Assembly: GCA_947650365.1 (NCBI GenBank)
Contig: OX393549.1
Location: forward strand, 19,325,532-19,389,531
DNA from: Chamaelirium japonicum
Lineage: Eukaryota > Streptophyta > Magnoliopsida > Liliales > Melanthiaceae
Reading direction: 5' to 3'
DNA length: 64,000 nucleotides
Made by a program: the position numbers and the translations under genes. The notes under the pieces were generated by a model. The model was given only the letters and a program-made list of their open reading frames with translations, was not told where the DNA came from and did no database searches. Every line of letters starts with the position of its first letter. The first letter of the stretch is position 1. Below are positions 24,243 to 34,051 of the stretch, one piece after another.

Positions 24243-24872
24243 TGGTTCACTATGTTGAAAATTCTTCACTATTGCAAATTCTTCACTATCTTCGAGGCAC
24301 ACTGACTCACTCCATAGTATTGTCTTCTTCCCCTTTGAGATGCACGCCTTTTCAAATACAGACTGAGCAAAATACTCTACTTATCGACGATCTACCACCA
24401 GCTATTGTGTTTTCTTAGATGACTCGCTCATCTTCTGAACGAGCAAAAAGCAAGATATTGTTTCTCTCTCTAGTACTGAGGTCGAGTATCGTGCTATGGC
24501 ACGGACTGCGTGTGAGGTCGTTTGACTGTGTCGTCTCATTAGTGATGTAAGTGCTCAACTAACCTAGTCGACTTCCATTTACTGTGACAAACAGCGAGCT
24601 ATTCATATTGCTAGCAATCCGATGTTCCACGAGCGCACAAAGCACATAGAGCTTGATTGTCAATTCGTTCAGCATCGCTACGTGAACGACACACTTACTT
24701 CCATTTGTCTTCAACAAAGCAGCTTGCAAACTGTTTTATGAAGACACACCATTCAATGTTTTCGGTACCTCCTTAGGAAACCCTTGTATGATCCACCTTT
24801 AGTTTGAGGGGGGGCATTAGTGTTTATATTTAGCTTTATTGTATAGGCTATTGCCCTCATTGAGTGAAAGGA

Positions 24873-24880
<8 letters not shown>

Positions 24881-24912
<32 letters not shown>
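24881..24912. repeat. (CT)n then (CA)n microsatellite
   Basis: A CT array passes directly into a CA array in the remnant 3' LTR of the copia fossil, about 160 bp beyond the end of the OSCA coding region. Confidence 0.9.
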
Positions 24913-25070
24913 AAATAAGAATGCAAATTCATTGCCGTATAAAAGAATGCTTCACTATAAAAATGAAAATATTATACCAACCACATAATACAACAAGTAA
25001 TACACTACTAGGAGACGTGCTGACCAATAGTGGCAATCAGCGAAAGGCTGAATAATGTTTGGAGTTGGCC

Positions 25071-27479
25071 TCAATGTTGATACATGTCCCAATCGAAGTC
25101 AGGTTGCGAGAAAATCTCATAATCAGTTGGGCCATCAACAAAGCTATCAACATTCTGCATTCCCTCCAAGATAGATGGTTGAAACCCATTGGCTTTATAA
25201 GGGAATACCTTGTAAAAGAATAACAACCCAAGGGTAAAAATAGCCTGCAGCTTCATAGAGTCTCCCTGGACCGAGAAGAACAATAACATCGACAGAAGAA
25301 ACAAGACTACACAGAAGTGCATGATGCACAATACCCTGTCGATCAGCTTCCCATCATTGCCAGCCGGGAAGCCTCGAACTCTGTACACGAACAAGAAGTT
25401 GTACTTGTCCACTATATACCGGTACCCAAAGTAAAATGCACCTACAGGAACCATGAGTGGGGCGAACAATGAATAGATCATAGTGAGCGCAAATATTGTG
25501 AGATTGAAGGCATAGTACTGTGCAAAATCGAATGACTGTTTTGGCGAGTGGAAGCTCCTGTTTATCGGATACACTGCAAGATCATGTCCCTCAATACCAT
25601 TCAAACCGGAACTGTCTTGTCTCTCAGGCACGAGAGGCGACTGTAGATTGTTTTCTTCGTGGTTAAGATCTAAAGGGTAATCCTCACTCTGTTCTGGAAC
25701 CAGCTGGAGCATGTCATTCTTTCTGAACTTCCTCAGTGTCTTCTTTATCCAAGGTATTGGAGCCAACAGATCAAAAGATATCCCGAGAAAGGTGCAAGTG
25801 ATCAGAAAAGCAAGAGAAGAAAGGCATGACTTTGATAGGACTGACACACTCATGTACTGCTCGATCCGTTTGCAGTCCTTGCCATCCAAGTAACACCTCC
25901 CCATCCGGAGGATCGCACTTTCAAGCGACGACTCCACCAGAGCACGTAAGAGGATGAGATTTACCAAAAAGAAGCACACCATCTTTAGAAGCGCAGCTCG
26001 TTGCTCCCCCGATACTGTGAGATGCCGCTCGAACTTGGAAAGATAAGAAAGGGCAGATGGGATGATGATGTACATGCTCACAAATATAAGGACATTAGGC
26101 AGAAACTGGAGGATTAGAGTCCCGAACCAGCTCGACCCTTCAAGCCAAGCTAACCATAATTGAGCATGGTCCATAGCTTCCGCATTAATGATCCTTGCAG
26201 CACTTTTCATGGCGCTAATCACTGCAAGGGGTGAACTACAGAACAGGAGCATCAGAACAAGACACGTATTCACGGCCACCCGGCGCAGACCCAGGGAAAG
26301 CTTGCTCAAACCCAAGTGGTTCCAGTAGATGTCAGAGGCTGGCGGGGCCTGCTCCACCCTCCATCGGCTCCGCTCTAGCTGGAGCTCCATTAAGGGGAAG
26401 AACTGCCCGAGCGGTCTCTTCTTCCTCTCGGTCCTGAAATCCCTCACGGCCTTGTTTGCGGTGTACACATCTTTAAAGACAATGAACGCAATACCTGCAC
26501 CTGGAGCCCGGCCTTCCTTGTAATCGGATAAATTGTTCTCCATTACCAACCTCAAATCGTGCAATTTTCTCAATCTGTCCTCGTCCGTAAAACCCAACTT
26601 GGCGGCAACCCTGTCCCAAATACCTTTTAATCTTCCCCACAGTCGATCCTCACCGGCACCGCTGCTCTCGCTGGGATCGTGAAGGGTTTGGGCATCCAAT
26701 CGAGCTTCCAACAGAGAAACTTCATTCTGCACTCTTACCCACTTGTCAGCTAGGTCGTCCAAGGTGCACAGATCAAATGGGACGACCACCCGGAAAACCT
26801 TTCCGGGGTAGCGCTGCTGGAAATACTCCTCCAATGGGGCCTTGTCCGCTGCTAGGGTCTTGGGGATCCCTTGCACCATGATCGTGAAGATGGCGATGGA
26901 GCTCGAATTGGGATCGCTAGGGTTTCCATTCCCATCCCGGAAACGTGTGATCCTGAGCTGATCTTCCATCTTGGATATCCCGAAATGGACCAGGCCGACC
27001 ACAAGGACCATGAGGAGGAAGTGGACCCAGAGGAGGGGGGAGCCGCTGGGGATGTGGCTGATGGTGGTGCGGGTGAATTGGTCGTCAATAGGGCCGGAGC
27101 CACCGTAGAGGTTGAGGGGGAGGGCGCCGAGGACGGCGGCGAGGGCGATGGCGAGGAGGACGAAGAAGCTGGCGCGCTCGATGTGGAGGAACTGGGAGGC
27201 GTCTGCGCCGCAGTGGAGGGCGATCTGGGTACCGGTGGCATGGTAGACGGCGAGGAGCTTGGCTGCGAGGGCGGAAGGTCCTGGGAAGCGGCGGTGGTCG
27301 CTGCGGATCTTGACGAGGAGGAAGAGGAGGAGGCAGGAGGCGGCGCCGATGGCAGAGATGTTGAGGAGGTACTGGATGTTTCCGTACCACACTGCCGGGT
27401 CGTCGGCATCGGGAGGAGGCGTCGGGGGAGCGGAGAGGAGGCCGGCCGGCGCCATGGATAGAGGGAGCGGCGCCGTCAT
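25071..27479 (-). CDS. OSCA/CSC1-like mechanosensitive cation channel (OSCA4.1 / At4g35870 type)
   Basis: An intact single-exon gene of 802 codons, from ATG at 27479 to TGA at 25071-25073; a second in-frame Met is codon 9. OSCA/TMEM63 proteins are dimeric membrane channels gated by hyperosmotic or mechanical stress. Layout by eye: three N-terminal membrane helices (about residues 36-57, 102-124, 150-171), a long cytosolic RRM-like segment (about 190-395, with MVQGIPKTL and [16 protein letters not shown]), then the conserved multi-helix channel region (about 415-785, including IYWNHLGLS just before it and [20 protein letters not shown]). Length and single-exon structure match the clade of Arabidopsis At4g35870 (OSCA4.1, also called GFS10), linked to vacuolar trafficking. 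The 5' third is very GC-rich and the 3' end is not, a gradient common in monocots. Exact orthology is inferred without a tree. Confidence 0.94.
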   Translation of the reverse strand: MTAPLPLSMAPAGLLSAPPTPPPDADDPAVWYGNIQYLLNISAIGAASCLLLFLLVKIRSDHRRFPGPSALAAKLLAVYHATGTQIALHCGADASQFLHIERASFFVLLAIALAAVLGALPLNLYGGSGPIDDQFTRTTISHIPSGSPLLWVHFLLMVLVVGLVHFGISKMEDQLRITRFRDGNGNPSDPNSSSIAIFTIMVQGIPKTLAADKAPLEEYFQQRYPGKVFRVVVPFDLCTLDDLADKWVRVQNEVSLLEARLDAQTLHDPSESSGAGEDRLWGRLKGIWDRVAAKLGFTDEDRLRKLHDLRLVMENNLSDYKEGRAPGAGIAFIVFKDVYTANKAVRDFRTERKKRPLGQFFPLMELQLERSRWRVEQAPPASDIYWNHLGLSKLSLGLRRVAVNTCLVLMLLFCSSPLAVISAMKSAARIINAEAMDHAQLWLAWLEGSSWFGTLILQFLPNVLIFVSMYIIIPSALSYLSKFERHLTVSGEQRAALLKMVCFFLVNLILLRALVESSLESAILRMGRCYLDGKDCKRIEQYMSVSVLSKSCLSSLAFLITCTFLGISFDLLAPIPWIKKTLRKFRKNDMLQLVPEQSEDYPLDLNHEENNLQSPLVPERQDSSGLNGIEGHDLAVYPINRSFHSPKQSFDFAQYYAFNLTIFALTMIYSLFAPLMVPVGAFYFGYRYIVDKYNFLFVYRVRGFPAGNDGKLIDRVLCIMHFCVVLFLLSMLLFFSVQGDSMKLQAIFTLGLLFFYKVFPYKANGFQPSILEGMQNVDSFVDGPTDYEIFSQPDFDWDMYQH

Positions 27480-27533
27480 CGGAGGAGAGGGAAGGAAAGG
27501 AAGGGGGAGGTCGGTCTCTTCATGGAGGAACAG

Positions 27534-27580
27534 AACCCTAATCCTAAATTTCGCTCCGACGTCGAGAAATCAAACCCTAA
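27534..27580 (-). promoter_or_regulatory. Telo-box-like motifs in the OSCA 5' leader
   Basis: AACCCTAAT (27534 on) and AAACCCTAA (about 27572 on) lie 55-100 bp upstream of the OSCA start codon. Telo boxes of this form are frequent near transcription starts of plant housekeeping genes. Function here is inference. Confidence 0.4.
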
Positions 27581-27659
27581 CCTTAATCGCAAGAGACGAA
27601 AGAGCTATTGGGAACTCGTAGTCGCGACTTTTCAATGGGAGCCAGTCAACTTTTTTTAT

Positions 27660-28468
27660 GGGTAAATTACAATTTACCCCCTGATATTTAGCTAAAATAC
27701 ACTTAACTCTCCTATAGTTAAAAATACTACATTTTACCCCTTTCAATTCAGTTTTGATTAGGGGTGCACACGATTCGGTTTGGACCGGTTTCGAGATGAA
27801 CCTGGAACCGAAACGGTCCCAACAGTTCTCAAATATTTGGAACCAGAATCGGACCGTAGGGAGCATGGAACCGAATCGGACCGAACCCTATAAAACAGGT
27901 TCGGTTCGGTTTTTCAGTTCCGCTAATTTTCTGCACCGCTAGAAGTAAGCCTAGGTCCATCATTGGAGTATATAGAAATAAAAAAATTATTAAAAAATCG
28001 AGGATACAACAAGTAACCCCGAAGCTAGATATATGATACTATTGCGGAGATCAGTAGGATCCGTTACATAATTACCCTACCTGCATCACCCATATTATCC
28101 AACCCATAAATGCATTATGCATGTACATGAACCGGTTCGGTTCGGATAACTGGAACCCATAACTGGGATCTGAACTGATTCCCTACGGTTCTACACGTTG
28201 GGAACCTTAACCGAATCGATCCTGCTAGAAACCGAGCAAAACCGTACGGTTTTGTTCGATTCACCTATTCCACCGATTTTCTGTACACCCCTAGTTTTGA
28301 TCAAGGAAATTAAGTAGTTAACAAAAGAAATACGAAAGCAAAAAGTAGTTGACGAAAGGGGCATTTTGATAATATTTCAAACTGTAGGGAGCGATTTGGA
28401 ACCAAATTAAATACTGGGGGGTTAAGTCTTTTTAAGCTAAACTTCAGGAGGCAAAGTATAATTTACCC
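27660..28468. mobile_element. Miniature element with GGGTAAATT ends, split by a hAT-type element
   Basis: Inverted ends GGGTAAATTACAATTTACC and the complement of AAGTATAATTTACCC enclose about 270 bp of element sequence plus the nested 27759-28293 insertion. The flanks TTTTTTAT and TCATTTAT agree at 6 of 8 bases, so the target duplication is uncertain. The right-hand half mirrors the left in complement. It starts about 180 bp upstream of the OSCA start codon. Confidence 0.65.
27759..28293. mobile_element. hAT-type miniature element with GGGTGCACA ends
   Basis: Ends TAGGGGTGCACA and TGTACACCCCTA surround a 535-bp body rich in GGTTCGGTTCGG and its complement. A perfect 8-bp target duplication GTTTTGAT flanks it (27751-27758 and 28294-28301). 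It is nested in the older miniature element at 27660-28468. Confidence 0.9.
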
Positions 28469-28476
28469 TCATTTAT

Positions 28477-29580
28477 TCTTTATTTATTAATTAATGAAAG
28501 GAAATTAGGGACGATCACGATGGATCTACTAGGGCAGCAGGCGTCCGGTGCTAAAGTGCACCGAAAGTTGAGACCCCAAAAGCGGGCGTAAAAGGACCGG
28601 TCCTACGACGTCTATTCTCACTGTTGTTGACTATCACACGGACGGCTGTGATGCTGTTCAACTACCACTCACCGGAACCGTAAGAGATTGTCCTTGTTCT
28701 TCCATTGTAGAGGGGTTGCACCTCCTTTGAGACAAGTTTGAGAGAGAGAAATCAAACGAAGCACTCTCTCCCGTGGGTGAATATGGCTCTCACATAAATC
28801 CTATAAGAAACCTACTATAAAGATATTAAAAATTCAATATAAAGATTATCTCACATAAGGCAGCTGCGGCCGCCAAAGATGGCCGTCCGAGTGTTGATAG
28901 GGGCTTCGTCGTCGAAAGACAGCTGTTCGAGTACTGACGTGCACGGACATTTACTAGTTCATAATAGAGGACAATGTATCTTCATACGTGAGTAACTTTC
29001 AAACTAATTCCTCAAACAGCAGATCATTCACATCTTTATTCTTGTCAATTGGAGTGGCATTTGATCCTAATCTTTTAGGATCAAGGGCATCCCTAGATCT
29101 ATAGGGGCATCCTCCGGTGCAGAGGCTCCGAGGGGCATCCTTGGGGCTCCAAGGGCGCCACCAAAACCAAAACCAAAACCAAAGTTCTGATGATGGGTTA
29201 TCAAGTGTCCTACCAGCATCTACTCCTGCTTTGCTGGACAGTTTCAACTTTCAAGCCGATTGATTGTTGTTTTGTTTCACCTTTCTGGCGATCACCGCCC
29301 GATCCAACTGACCAACAAACAAAAAAACACACAACAACCAAAAAAACCGACGATCACCGCCCGATCCAACTGACCGACAAACAAGGTGGAGTCGTTAAGG
29401 GCCACCGCCCTACTGTCGAAGCGCCGACTTCACTGTACCGCCAGGAGTCGCTTGCCGATCGGAGGAGGTGCCCTGGACGACCACTGACGGACATCCTCAC
29501 TCTAGGGACAGATTCGATCGTCCGTCCGCACCCGGCAGTAGATCCGACCCCGTCGTCGGAAGTGCGCCGCCGATCGAGCA
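28477..29580. other. No recognisable gene; 62-bp spaced repeat
   Basis: Mixed-composition sequence. GATCACCGCCCGATCCAACT occurs at 29290 and again at 29352. A minus-strand frame ending near 28999 contains a low-complexity WFWFWFW stretch and is not recognised. Copy A is inserted at the right edge. Confidence 0.45.
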
Positions 29581-29754
29581 TGTTACAAAGAGAGGAGGAG
29601 AGAGAATAGGATTGGGGAGAAAATCTCCTAGTATTATCTCATTAATCACACTTAACATTACATAAGACTACCTCTTTTTATAGAGAGAGAACACACACCA
29701 TTACGTTACCACAACCGAGGTGGGACTAATAGAATACACACACTACATCTAATA
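29581..29754 (-). repeat. Copy A 3' LTR
   Basis: A 174-bp LTR, near-identical to 48374-48549 and clearly related to the LTRs of copy B. It contains a palindromic TTTATAGAGAG region that may hold the TATA box. Confidence 0.92.
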
Positions 29755-30237
29755 CACCCCGTCAAACTGATGTAAGGTATAAACCGACATCAGTTTGCTT
29801 AATAAAAGGAAGGAGAAAGAAAGAAGAAAAAAAAAATTACATCAAATAACCCTTTTTTTTATGCTGAAAAGTAAAGATACTGTCAGGACGACCTGCAAGC
29901 AAATCGTCCTGGAAACCCGATTTACCTGCAAGCAGGACAACCGGGGGAACTTGGCCAACCTGTAAGCAGGTCAACCGGGGGAATTGACAATGATCAATAA
30001 GGATCGGAGCGAAGGAAGCCGACGGTGATGGAAGCCGGCAATAACGGAGGCCGAAAGGAGAGAGAGCGGCTAAGAAAAGATGTGAATGCGTGAGACCTCA
30101 TAAGAGGCAAGCACCCGGCCGAAGCAAGTACTTGACACCTCTTAGAAGATCTCAATCATCACAGACAAAGAACAAAGGAGAAGATAAAGAGTCGTAGCTC
30201 TGATAGGGTCACAAGACCAAAGAAAGGAAGAGGATCC

Positions 30238-30497
30238 GAAAGTCGGTGCAAGAATGACCAGAACGAGAGTTGATCCAAAAGCCGGCACAAAACAAGTGTG
30301 ACTGGAACTAGAGAGGATAAAAAAAAGCCGGCACAAGATAAATGTGACCAGAATGAGAAAGGATCCAAAAGCCGGCACAAAACAAGTATGACCGGAACTA
30401 GAGAGGATCTAAAAGCCGGCACAAGACAAGTGTGACCGGAACGAGAAAAAGATCCAAAAGCCGGCACAAAACAAGTGTGACTGGAACTAGAGAGGAT
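30238..30497. repeat. 44-bp tandem array in copy A
   Basis: About six units of roughly 44 bp built on AAAAGCCGGCACAA followed by GTGTGACCGGAAC. Alternate units differ slightly (ACAAAAC or ACAAGAC). The same array is longer in copy B. Confidence 0.9.
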
Positions 30498-31079
30498 CAA
30501 ATGGTGCAAGGCGGATCGGTAGGGCGCAGAGCGCAAAAATACCAAGGCGCAAGGGCACAGAGCGGGGCGATGGGGCAGCCGAATCGGCAAAGCGCAAGGG
30601 CATATGGTGCAAGGCGGGCTGACAAAGCGCAAGGCGCAGCGGGCTAGGTGAAAGAGGGTCGGATCGGGTGTAGAGGGCCGTGTCGGGTCGGATGCAGCAA
30701 GTCGTCCGATGTAAGATGGATGGCTGTGATCATTTATATAGAGAGAGAACACGACCGACGGCGCAGTCACCGGCTCAAAGGGATCACTGGGTCGGATCTG
30801 GTGCAAGGGTCGTGCTGGGTTGGATGTACAGCATAGGGGCAGCAAAGCGTAAAGCATTGCCATCCGATGCAAATCGGATGGCTGTGATCAGTTATAGAGA
30901 AAGAGGGGAATAAAAGAAACACACACCATTGATGCAGGGGACACACCGGCTCAAAGGGGATAAGAGATTATCGGATGAGAGAGAGAGAGAGAGAGGAGAT
31001 AAGGAAAGAGAGAGAGAATGGAGGAGAGAAAGGAGAGAAGATCGGATCGGAGAGAGAGAAGTCCGGGAGAGGGCGAGAA

Positions 31080-31215
31080 AGTCGGAGACGGTCCTCGCAG
31101 TAGAGCGATGCCCGGACGACGAGGCGGCCGTCCTCGTCGCTGGTGGCGTCCACGGTGAGCTCATCGGACTCCGTCAGGAGCGGGCTCTCCTCGGCGATCT
31201 CCGACGTCTGCCGCT
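31080..31215 (-). pseudogene. bHLH30/AKS-like transcription factor fragment inside copy A
   Basis: On the minus strand one frame reads RQTSEIAEESPLLTESDELT and then SDEDGRLVVRASLYCEDRLR. From memory, bHLH30/AKS-type plant proteins have at the start of their C-terminal ACT-like domain a very similar run (LKRETS, then PTESDELTV, then FVIKASLCCEDRSDLLPD). The fragment is only about 45 codons and lacks the DNA-binding helices. It sits in the part of copy A that is not shared with copy B, so it is most simply cargo picked up from a host gene. The surrounding GC-rich sequence (31215-31870) is not recognised. Confidence 0.5.
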
Positions 31216-31983
31216 AGAGAGACGATCGGAGGCCGGCTCAAGGGGGGTCGGAGACGAGCTCGACGGCGAGTGGCAGATCCGACGGACCGGTGGGGACGAT
31301 CGGTGCTGGATCGTGCCGGCAGGGACGATCGGTGCTGGATCCGGCAAATTCGGCCGGCACGGCGCAGGGCAACGGCAGGCCGGCGCGGCAGATGTGCAAG
31401 GCCGGGCCATCGTGGTCCGGATGCAGGCAGACGGCGACAAGGGGATGATCCGAATCCCCTCCCCCATGGGCTTCTTCACGCTCACAACGAGGGGAGGCCG
31501 GAGGTGTGGCACAAAGGCAGATCCGGGCGGCGCAAAGGCAACGACGGGCGCGGCACGGGAGAAAGAGTCGGAGTCAGAGTCGGCGAGGCAGATGGCCGAC
31601 GCGGGGAGCAAATGGCCAGAGCGGGGACCGGCTCGGTGGCGGCTGGATCGGCCAGTGCGAGGCTGAGAACGCGACGGACAGGCGCCGTACCGGGCCGGAG
31701 CAACAGCACGAGGCTAGAGGCAGATCCGACGGAAGAGTGCATCACGAACAGCGGGTCGAGAGCAGCCAGAGGCGACGTCGGCGGCCGGATCTGGAGCGCA
31801 GGCGATGGCGGCCTGATCGTACCAGATCGACTACATCGATCAGATAGTTAGAAGAGAGAGAGACGGAAAAAAATAATTTTTACTGTTCCCGACCTCCTCG
31901 ATGTCGTCGACGACGACCGAGGAGGCCGAGGCCGGAGAGGAGAGCGTCGAACCCTAGGCCAAGAGGGTTGGCTCTGATACCAT

Positions 31984-33979
31984 TGTAGACACACAAATTT
32001 TGTCTAACCCGGACCCGACTTACGTGCGCCAACGCGGATGTAAACCTGACGCGCGCTTCAACTCGGACCCGACTTGCACGCACCAATGCGGACCTGGACC
32101 TGATTCGCGCCCAACAAGGGAGGAGCAGACCCCACACTCAAGGGGGGCTGGCCCCTACTAGGGATCCGAACCCCATGGGGCCGGCCCATACTAGGACCCG
32201 AACCCCATGGGGCCGGTCGGCCTTGCAAGGAAAAAGAAAAGAAAGGAAAGAAAAGAAAAGGAAAGAAAAGAAAAGAAAAAAAAGAAAAGGAAAGAAAAGA
32301 AAGGAAAGAAAAGAAAAGGAAAGAAAAGAAAAGGAAAGAGAAGAAAGAAAAGAAAAGAACTACCGCCATGCGCGGGGGGAGGTTGCGTATGACGTCTGCT
32401 CACGCACGGATCTGCGCCGATCCCTCGATCCGACGGACAAGAAGAAGCGTTGGGTCGCCATCGATTTCGTGTGCAAAATCCAGCCATAATTACCCCACCA
32501 GGAAAGGAAAGCAAATATATGTTATTCATCTCTTCAATTGAAGAATAAATCCATGGCAATTACGGGGGAGATATTAAAGGAATTTAAAATCAAAACTTCC
32601 CATATCTCCCCCCCCCCCTCCTTTTGCCTATAAATAGAGGGGGAGGGGGAAGGCTCAAGAGGTCGAAGATTGAAAACGAAGCGAGGAAGCTCTGCAGAAA
32701 AAGAGACGCTTCTTCATCGACCCAAGGCTTCACGAGGCACGGGCAAGCCTGTCCCTTCGGGATCGGCTTAGTCCATTGAAAGCCCTCATCAACGTGAGGA
32801 CTCTTGCACAAGAAGATCAAGACTTCGACTCCGTGCACGAAGAAGAAAGCTCGGAGAAGAAGACCCTTCGACTCCGAAGACCCAGAAGCAAAGGCTGGAG
32901 AAGAAGCTCGGAGCGGCACTACCCCGTCGGTTCCAACAAACCCTCAACTCCGATCAAGCTCCAAAGCCCGGAGAAGAGGAACGAAGCGTCATCAACCCGT
33001 CGCCTTCGACAAACGTCTACTCCATCCACGAAGAAGAAAGCATGGAGAAGACTATCTGAAGCGTCGCTACCCCCGCCGTCTTCATCAACAAAAGCCGACG
33101 TTATAACCGTCGCACGGAGACCGTCGCTACCCCCGCCGTCTTCATCAACAAAAGTCGACGCCACAACCGTCGCACGGAGATCGGTGCTACCCCCACTATC
33201 TTCGAAAGCATTCTTCGACTCCGATCACGCCAAAGCAGCCCAGAGAAGAAGAGAAGTCCAGCCGACACCTGAACCGTCAAAGCACCGAAGAAGTAGCCCA
33301 CATCGTTCGAGAAGAAGACCGAGTTGACGCTGAAGCCAAAGCCCACGCAATAAGCCAAAGCAAAAGCCCCGGTAAAGCCCGCGCCAAAGCAACACAAGTG
33401 CCAAAGCCAAGCGACTACGCCGGTCACGAGCAAAAGTACCGCACGTTCTAGCCGATACGACGCGAAGTCCGGAAGAACGAAAGCATCGCAAGTCTCCCCG
33501 TCTACGTCCAAGCGCACGCGCCAAAGCGAAGCAAAAGCCAGAGCCACGCCAAAGCCAAGCCAAAGCCGAAGTCAAAGTCGACGCCAAAAGCACGATCGAC
33601 GTCGCAAACCGATGATCAAGGATGCCGAGGTCAAGCAAGGAGCGAGGAAGACACGAAGACCGAGGAACGAAGTTGAAGACCCCCTAGCCGAGGAAGCGCA
33701 AAGCACGGAAGGGACCAAAGAAATAGCGGATATTCCTTAGCCTCTCAAAAGCCCTCACCTTGTAAAGACCCCTGTCCTGGGCAACCTCTTCAGAGCTCTC
33801 GCACGAACACCACGTGGAGACGCGGATCAAAGGGACCCTCCAGAGGATCTCTCCCACAATCTCCTGATCAACACTCGCCGCAACCCGGACTCGCCAACCC
33901 CGAGCCACCCGGGTCCCGACGCACCCTTGTAATCTCATTTTGTGCAATAAAGACGACCCGTATCTTTTCCGCGTATACA
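31984..33979 (+). repeat. Tat-2 5' LTR
   Basis: A 1996-bp LTR from TGTAGACACAC to GTATACA. It contains a TATAAATAG box at about 32630, an AATAAA-type signal near 33945, a long GAAAA/GGAAA purine tract (32228-32359) and a 60-bp tandem repeat (33061-33195, CGTCGCTACCCCCGCC). Long open frames across it are low-complexity artefacts. Confidence 0.92.
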
Positions 33980-33985
33980 GATTTC

Positions 33986-34003
33986 TGGCACGCCCGGTGG
34001 GAC
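33986..34003 (+). other. Tat-2 primer binding site
   Basis: TGGCACGCCCGGTGGGAC lies 7 bases after the 5' LTR. The same sequence is frequent at this position in plant gypsy elements. Confidence 0.75.
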
Positions 34004-34051
34004 CTCCTCTCCTTTTATTCGTACGGCTGAAGAAGTCGCTCCAAGTTTGCA

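Larger units (their letters stand above)
21838..24910 (+). mobile_element. Ty1/copia retrotransposon (fossil, heavily decayed)
   Basis: A degraded 5' LTR (about 21838-21984) is followed by a primer site TGGTATCAAAAACTAGGG, a degenerate match to the initiator-Met type. Reverse transcriptase remnants lie near 23220-23760 (ETFAPIAKMIIVRTLL, MIITGDD, FEIKDIGSIHYFLDLEV). RNase H remnants lie near 23799-24720 (LRPTDGKLLSDPTHYKQLVG and later YCDK, NPMFHERTKHIELDC). A polypurine tract AGTTTGAGGGGGGGC is near 24801-24815, with a partial 3' LTR after it. There is no intact frame and there are many breaks. Gag, protease and most of integrase are not recognisable. Confidence 0.85.

Noticed and set aside
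26852-27461. Long frames of 185-196 codons on both strands over the OSCA 5' end
   Set aside because: They are shadow frames caused by the GC-rich start of the OSCA gene; they show low-complexity Ser/Pro or Glu/Gly runs and no domain.
28999-29247. Minus-strand frame with a WFWFWFW run
   Set aside because: The run comes from a simple AAACCA repeat; the rest has no recognisable family.
32776-33327. A 183-codon basic frame in the Tat-2 5' LTR and its twin in the 3' LTR
   Set aside because: It is made of LTR tandem repeats and low-complexity Arg/Ser/Lys; the same sequence recurs in both LTRs and has no coding signature.
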